Shown here: positions 58,619-64,000 of the stretch, in pieces
How the letters are laid out: the number at the start of each line of letters is the position of its first letter
How positions within the stretch are numbered: the first letter of the stretch is position 1
Assembly (NCBI GenBank): GCA_017163975.1
Contig: JAFFSR010000237.1
Span: 2,852,001-2,916,000 of the forward strand
Source of the DNA: Anastatus disparis
Lineage: Eukaryota; Arthropoda; Insecta; Hymenoptera; Eupelmidae
DNA: 64,000 nucleotides
Direction of reading: 5' to 3'
The notes under the pieces: model-generated
The model's database searches: none
What the model saw: the letters and a program-made list of their open reading frames with translations, nothing else
Told to the model about the DNA's origin: nothing
Position numbers and translations under genes: made by a program

Positions 58619-60313
58619 CTATAAAAGTGAACTCCCATAAGCATCTTTTGCATTGATGTTAATGCCAGAATTAATTGATATTTCTATCAAATCTTGACAC
58701 TCTTCTTTAAAAATATGACGCAAAGATTTTGAAGTACTCTCCAAAATCTCTCTGTATTTTCTCAACAGTTTAACAATATCTAATCGATTATGATAAATTG
58801 CCAAATCGTAAGGTGTGAAATCACGTTTATCTTTGATTGCAGTATCGCAACCACTCGATAAAAGTATTTTGGCAATATTTACATTACCATTCTGCGATAC
58901 TTCGTGCAATGCCGTCAATCCGAAATCATCTTTAGCATTGACGTTTGCTTCTTGCTGTATTAGCAGACGTACAAATCTTGCATTACCATATTTGCACGCT
59001 AAATGTAAAATGGTTTTGTTGTTCTTATATTTAATAATATTTATGTTAGCAAAACCTTTGATCAATTCAGCAAATATATCATAGTTCCTTAATTTTAATG
59101 ATATACTCAGTGGAGTATTTCCGTACTCATCTTTTATATCGGTAGGTGCTCCACTATCTAATAATGATTTCAACTTTTCCAATGAGCCCATATGCACTGC
59201 TATATGTAACGCTGTTGTTTTAAATATTTTATCACAGCAAGTGCACCTAACTGAATAAATAAATTTATCAAAAACATTGTCAAAATTATCTATAGTTTCG
59301 TTAAAGGAACCCTTTTTCAAAATGTCACACAACTTGTATAGCCGCTCACTATTATCTATTATGGAATCTGATATGCGTATTAAATCTTGATTAGATTGTT
59401 TATCGTCCAAAACACTAGAAAAGTCACTGCTTTCACTGGAAGAATCTTCTGAACTGTATTCTCGTGATGGTACAAAGGGCAGTGCATATACGTTGAGTGT
59501 TCTTGTAACTAGTTTGGTCTTACAAAACTCATACAGGCGATCAATATTATCAGGAATGAATTTTAATATTTGCATTGAATCTATAATCAATTGATAACCA
59601 GCCGAAACACTAGAATAGCCACTGCTTGTACTAGAATAATCTTCTGAATTGTATTCTCTAGATGGTAAAAAAGACAATGCATAGACATTCAATGTTCTCA
59701 CAACTTGTTTGGTTTTAGAAAAATTGTACATATTAAAAGATGGTAGAAAAGACTGCGTGTGTACATTGAGTATACTTTTTTTACAGAATGGAATGAATAG
59801 TAATGTATGTACATTCAGTTTCCTTTTCTTAGACGATGGAATAAAAATCTTAGCATCAACGTTAAGTATTTTCTTGCTATAAGATGGAGTAAATGGCAGT
59901 GCATTTGCATTCAGTTTACTTTTTTTAAACGATGGTACAAATACCATTGCATTGACATTGAGTATACTCTTATTGTTTGACGGTATGAAAGGCAACGCAT
60001 TTACATTCAGTTTCCTTTTCTTAGATGATGGAATAAAAATCTCAGCATCAACGTTAAGTATGTTCTTATTATAAGATGGAATGAATGGCAGTGCATTTGC
60101 ATTCAGTTTACTTTTTTCAAATAATGGTATAAATACCATTGCATTGACATTGAGTATACTTTTATTGTATGACGGTACGAAAGGCAATGCATTCACATTT
60201 AGGTTCCTTTTCTTAGACGACGGAATAAAAACCGCAGCATCAACATTAAGTATACTATTATAAGATGGAATGAATGGTGATGTATTTACATTCAACATTG
60301 TATTATTGAACAT
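58619..60313 (-). CDS. ankyrin-repeat protein with a tandem array of PAM2-type motifs
   Basis: Single exon, 564 aa, with no signal peptide or membrane helix. Residues 7-191 are twelve 15-16-residue units, each with LNxxAxxFxP (for example LNVNALPFVPSYNKSI and LNVDAEIFIPSSKKRK). Two further copies (208-217 and 273-282, LNVYALPFVP) sit in longer Ser-rich repeats, making 14 in all. Three of the 14 have Thr for Ala. LNxxAxxFxP is the core of the PAM2 motif, which binds the MLLE domain of cytoplasmic poly(A)-binding protein in Paip1/2, ataxin-2, Tob and GW182. The units form a higher-order repeat of four (64 aa, 192 bp). The C-terminal part has about five ankyrin repeats (TALHIAVHMGSLEKLKSLLD, TILHLACKYGNARFVRLLIQ, TALHEVSQNGNVNIAKILLS) and stops inside a last repeat (AKDAYGSSLL). 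Probable role: mRNA-associated adaptor; its partner through ankyrin is unknown. Confidence 0.85.
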   Translation of the reverse strand: MFNNTMLNVNTSPFIPSYNSILNVDAAVFIPSSKKRNLNVNALPFVPSYNKSILNVNAMVFIPLFEKSKLNANALPFIPSYNKNILNVDAEIFIPSSKKRKLNVNALPFIPSNNKSILNVNAMVFVPSFKKSKLNANALPFTPSYSKKILNVDAKIFIPSSKKRKLNVHTLLFIPFCKKSILNVHTQSFLPSFNMYNFSKTKQVVRTLNVYALSFLPSREYNSEDYSSTSSGYSSVSAGYQLIIDSMQILKFIPDNIDRLYEFCKTKLVTRTLNVYALPFVPSREYSSEDSSSESSDFSSVLDDKQSNQDLIRISDSIIDNSERLYKLCDILKKGSFNETIDNFDNVFDKFIYSVRCTCCDKIFKTTALHIAVHMGSLEKLKSLLDSGAPTDIKDEYGNTPLSISLKLRNYDIFAELIKGFANINIIKYKNNKTILHLACKYGNARFVRLLIQQEANVNAKDDFGLTALHEVSQNGNVNIAKILLSSGCDTAIKDKRDFTPYDLAIYHNRLDIVKLLRKYREILESTSKSLRHIFKEECQDLIEISINSGININAKDAYGSSLL

Positions 60314-60414
60314 TTTTAAGAATAAAAAATTGATTATACAAAATTTGAAACTTATAACAGGTTAACTAATTATAAAAGTATTATTTTGAATTGATCAGTA
60401 TAGTTACAAATTCA

Positions 60415-60696
60415 AAAAATGTTGAACTACGAATATCTATGAAATACTTGTTTGATGTTAATTGATCAGTACTTAAGAGTGAACTGAAGATATTTTTGAC
60501 AAGCACCTTATTTATATGTGAGCAGATTCAAATTACTCTTACCTAAGGTAATAATAAAAATGTTGAACTATGAATATCTATGAAATACTTGCTTGATATC
60601 AATTGATCAGTACTTAAGAGTGAACTGAAGATATTTTTGGCAAGCACCTTATTTATATGTGAGCAGATTCAAATTATTCTTACCTAAGGTAATAAA
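60415..60696 (-). promoter_or_regulatory. tandemly duplicated TATA + Inr core promoter
   Basis: Two direct repeats with 141-bp period (about 60415-60555 and 60556-60696), nearly identical. Each has, on the minus strand, TATAAATA (60509-60516 and 60650-60657) and a TCAGTT initiator (60482-60487 and 60623-60628) with the initiator A 31 bp after the T of TATA. They lie about 172 and 313 nt before the ATG of the ankyrin/PAM2 gene. Confidence 0.7.
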
Positions 60697-62230
60697 ATTA
60701 TTATTCTTTAATCCTAAATTTTTGACGTGGGAGGAGCAAATAGATATACAACAATAAAAATTCTTATTACATCTAGGATTAAGGGATTTGTGTATTGATT
60801 CTTTAATCTCACTAGCATTGAAGATTTTAAGGATTTAATACCTGAATAATTACTTTTGAGTTGACAATCAAAACTTTCTAAAGTAATTAAAGAATTAAGA
60901 AATTAAAAAATTTTATGTTTAATATTGAATTTTGTCCAAAATTCAAATTGTTTCTTTTCAAACCGTTCAAATTGTTTAACAAATTAATATTATTAATTAA
61001 ATAAAACTAAAAATTAAAATATTAATTTATATGTGTTTTCGTATATTTGCATCTAATAATGTACATTTCCGTAACCAAAATAAGAGTCACGTGTAAATAT
61101 ATGCTGTGTGGAAAATAATAAATGATTTTCAAATTAATATTCATATTTAAAAAAAATTTATACAATACACATATGGTACCCTGCAAAAATCAGTGTATTT
61201 TACATCAATTCACAAAAAAGATACAAGTTTTTGCTGTGTATGCTGAAATTTGAATTTTTCGAACTACTGAAGTAAGCTTTGGACATTCTTTAATAAAGTT
61301 ATATCACTGTAATTAGAGTGAAAATCCAAAAAATAAGATGAAAATATTGAAATTTATTTAAAAATTGATATTTTTTGTTGAAAAATTAGAAATTTCCAAT
61401 TTTCTAAGAATCCCTTCATTTATGCAAGAATGACATTATGAAGTCAAATTTATTTGGTAGTTATATTAGTTCATTAGGTTATTAGAGACCTTACGGCCCA
61501 CGAGTTATGGGTTCGAAGGTTCAGCGCAGTGATCATGAAAGTATGAAAAATAACCTCAAGGGCTTATAATAAAGGTACTTATGTCTACTTTAAGTTAGTG
61601 TTTACAATATTTTAAAATTAATTCAAAGATTAAAAAAATTATATTTTGGTTCTCAGGTTCCAATATATATGTATCTACTTGGATAATATAAGTAGATTTC
61701 AAATGTGTAATATTCATTTAACATAACATTAGTTTGGATCGAAAAAACAATTTTTATTGAAAAGTTGCCTCATACATGGGGCAACTCTTTGAGTTGGGGC
61801 TATTTTCCGATTGTACTATTAAACTTGGAAAATACAATTAAATTTCTTATTTAACGAATTTTTTCAAATTTTTGACTATTTTATTAATCATTAATACATT
61901 AATAATCACAAAAAGATAATATTAACAAAATAATATTTGTATGAATATTAAATAAATTACTATTGATATAAAATGAATAAAAAAGCGATTTTCCAAAAAA
62001 TCCGTATTAATTAACATTGTATTGGAAAGTTGCCCCAAATGATTAAAAATTTTTATTTTATCAATACTAAACTTAAACTTAACGTATCGGGTTATAATAG
62101 GTGTCAAAATTTTTGTTTTTTAATGTACCATAAACTTATTATTACCTGACGAATTGTTTCGTTCACACAGAATTATGAGATGTATTTTTAGACAACTTTT
62201 TATTTTTGCAGCGCTTTCCAAAAATTTTGG
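60697..62230. other. AT-rich spacer
   Basis: No gene supported. Near 61480-61530 a short B-box-like GGGTTCGAA is present but no tRNA fold could be drawn. Confidence 0.5.
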
Positions 62231-62234
62231 AATG

Positions 62235-62830
62235 GCATATGGCTTGTTTGTCAACTGTAATGCAAATTTTATATATACAAATATATAAAAAGCATGCTTA
62301 CTATAGTTATAATTTTATCAGCATGTTAATTATTTTTAAGCTTTATTCATTAAAACATAAATTGTTTTTCCATTTTTTAATTTCATGTATTAATATTTAG
62401 TTAAATAGTAATGTATATAATAAAATAACTCACTCGTATAAGCAAACTATTCAGTTAAATACATTATATTAAATATTAATTCATCGTATATCATAAAATA
62501 GCACACTTATATAAAATGAATAAGTAAATTATTCAAATTTTCATTAAAAATAGACATATAGCTTGTTCGTCAACTGTAATACAAATTTTATATGTTAATC
62601 TATAACAAAGCTGCCTATCGTAGTCATACTTTTATCAGGGTGCAAATTATTTTCAAACTACATTTACTGAAAACACACATTTTATACTTCTATTTATTTA
62701 TGTATTAATATTTAATATAATAAGTTTAACTAAATAGTATTGTATATTATGAAATAGCACACTCGTATAAGTAGATTCTTTAAATTTTCATTAAAAATAG
62801 ACATACAGTTTGTTCGTCAATTGTATCATC
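62235..62830. repeat. diverged tandem repeat, about 250-320 bp unit
   Basis: The sequence CTTGTTCGTCAACTGTAAT and its variants recurs at about 62242, 62561 and 62808, followed each time by related AT-rich sequence (CACTCGTATAAG, TTTTCATTAAAAATAGACAT). Two units and a partial third. Confidence 0.7.
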
Positions 62831-63453
62831 CATTGTTATCAGTAAATTTTGATCTTGATTCATTCTAACCTTATTTTTTTATTAAAATGTGCATAAATTT
62901 ATCTTTAAAACATTAGTTAAATATATTACTTTTTTTTGGTACTTTGATGATTTTTAATCTGAGTAATAGAAATATAGAATAATAAAACTTTCATAACCTC
63001 AAACCTTCATTTTCTGTTACTATACTTATTTTTAAATGAAAAACAATTAAAAATATATACATATTGTACCTGCATTAAGCAATACTTATGCAATAAAGGA
63101 ATAAATTACTTATCTGAATTGTTATATTATTTGATGTCTTTACAATTTTACTGGAATTTTTAAATAAAAGGTAGTCACCTTGCTTGTGCTCATAGTTATA
63201 TATTTTATCATTAAACTATACATTGGTTATATACATAAATAATATTGCTTGGTTTAAAATAAAATATTCTTATTCTATTTTAATTGAGTTACTTCTATTA
63301 TATTTAAAAAACAATGTTTAGAAATTAATTTTTATTTATTTAAAAAATCTAAACCCTTTAAAATTTAATTTTTGGCGCCTATTCTATATCGACCAATCAG
63401 GATTCGATCTTTAGATGCTTCAACATGGCGGCTCATCATTTTTTTAAGAAGGA
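62831..63453. other. AT-rich spacer
   Basis: Nothing recognised beyond a short GC-richer patch at 63373-63432 (ggcgcctattc, caacatggcggctc). Confidence 0.5.
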
Positions 63454-64000
63454 TTTTAAAATTACTATTTAATTTTAAATTATTAAATTTTTCTTCAAAC
63501 AGAAGAATAGTTTTGATGTAATTACTTACTAATATAAAAATTATGTATGATAAACATTTCTTCTGTATCTTATTTTTTAGTTACTTGATAATATAAGATT
63601 TATTAATTTTAAATCGAAATTTTTCAGATTTTATTTTATTGCATGTCGGATCTAACAGTATATGTTATAGATGATTTAAATGTTAGTTTGAGATTTTATT
63701 TAAGAATGCTAACAATTAATCATCGTTTATAGTAAATTATATATTTAACTGATTATAATGAAATAAATTCATGAATCGATCCTGTTTCGCTGAAAAAAGT
63801 TCTTTATATGGTCAATGTCCCAATTGCTACTAACGAACCTATTACTAGCCGCTCATTGTTAAAAATTTTTTTTCGTATCTAAATAGCATTGAGCGGTTAG
63901 TAATAGGTTCGAGAGTAGCGATTGGGACATTGACCATATCTTTAATTATAAATTTTCTAATCAAATGCAATTTTCAATCATTGGTACTCGTATTATAATC
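63454..64000. repeat. dispersed repeat, copy B (carrying the MITE)
   Basis: Homologous to 55421-55838 and in the same orientation, with a few substitutions. It is split by the MITE at 63810-63935 and runs to the window edge. Confidence 0.93.
63810..63935. mobile_element. 126-bp MITE with near-complete palindrome
   Basis: Inserted in copy B of the dispersed repeat and absent from copy A. Ends GGTCAATGTCCCAAT...ATTGGGACATTGACC are inverted; the arms extend about 49 bp (GAACCTATTACTA...TAGTAATAGGTTC) around a short AT-rich centre. Flanked by ATAT on both sides. Either the target duplication is ATAT, or it is TA with element ends TGGTCAATG...CATTGACCA (Tc1/mariner-like). No coding capacity. Confidence 0.92.

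Noticed and set aside
61484..61530. Another tRNA-like or SINE head (GGGTTCGAA)
   Set aside because: Only a B-box-like string; no A box, no stems and no resemblance to the SINE body.
1..64000. CRISPR array, operons or bacterial promoters
   Set aside because: The window is eukaryotic: spliced genes, SINEs, no array of spaced identical repeats. The 33-bp repeat is coding and has no spacers.

Overview
This is a strongly AT-rich animal genome window with intron-containing genes, GT-AG splice sites, long simple-sequence tracts and tRNA-derived SINEs. The polychaetoid/ZO-1, DHCR24 and BUB3 genes are insect-like. The Yb/TDRD12-like, BTB-only and ankyrin genes fit a hymenopteran, perhaps a parasitoid wasp; that placement is inferred from gene content and composition, not proven.

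Layout. Positions 1-18,700 (+) hold polychaetoid (pyd/ZO-1). I can assemble 15 coding exons in one consistent frame (1,384 codons): three PDZ domains, SH3, a GUK-like domain, a polyQ disordered region, a His-rich exon and a C-terminal ZU5. Intron 1 is 9.2 kb. An alternative terminal exon with its own stop follows the GUK domain. From 18.7 to 26 kb there is SINE-rich spacer with one BTB/POZ gene (-). From 26 to 32 kb lie DHCR24 (-, 5 exons, 510 aa) and BUB3 (+, 4 exons, 326 aa), arranged head to head. From 33 to 42 kb lie two tandem, intronless Yb/TDRD12-type genes (-). They arose by DNA-level duplication that included the flanks. The second lacks the N-terminal extended-Tudor region, and both have degenerate ATPase motifs. 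A palindromic mobile element sits between them.

From 42.7 to 44.2 kb is a divergent homeobox gene (-) with a 33-bp coding minisatellite. From 46.1 to 48.4 kb is an unrecognised six-helix membrane protein gene (-) below a CpG-rich palindromic promoter-like patch. From 51.1 to 52.5 kb is a CCHC zinc-knuckle gene (+). From 53.2 to 53.6 kb is the tail of a broken kynurenine-aminotransferase-like gene (-). From 58.6 to 60.3 kb is a single-exon ankyrin-repeat gene (-) whose N-terminal half carries about 14 tandem motifs of the form LNxxAxxFxP. That is the PAM2 signature that binds the MLLE domain of poly(A)-binding protein. Its core promoter (TATA plus Inr) is tandemly duplicated. The last kilobases hold tandem repeats and a dispersed repeat pair that gives a filled and an empty site for a 126-bp MITE.

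The conserved housekeeping genes (pyd, DHCR24, BUB3) are probably unrelated in function and only neighbours. The lineage-specific genes (Yb pair, homeobox, BTB, PAM2-ankyrin) share signs of fast evolution: tandem duplication, internal repeats and few or no introns. The best candidates for something undescribed are the PAM2-array ankyrin protein and the Yb-like tandem pair with loss of a Tudor module.
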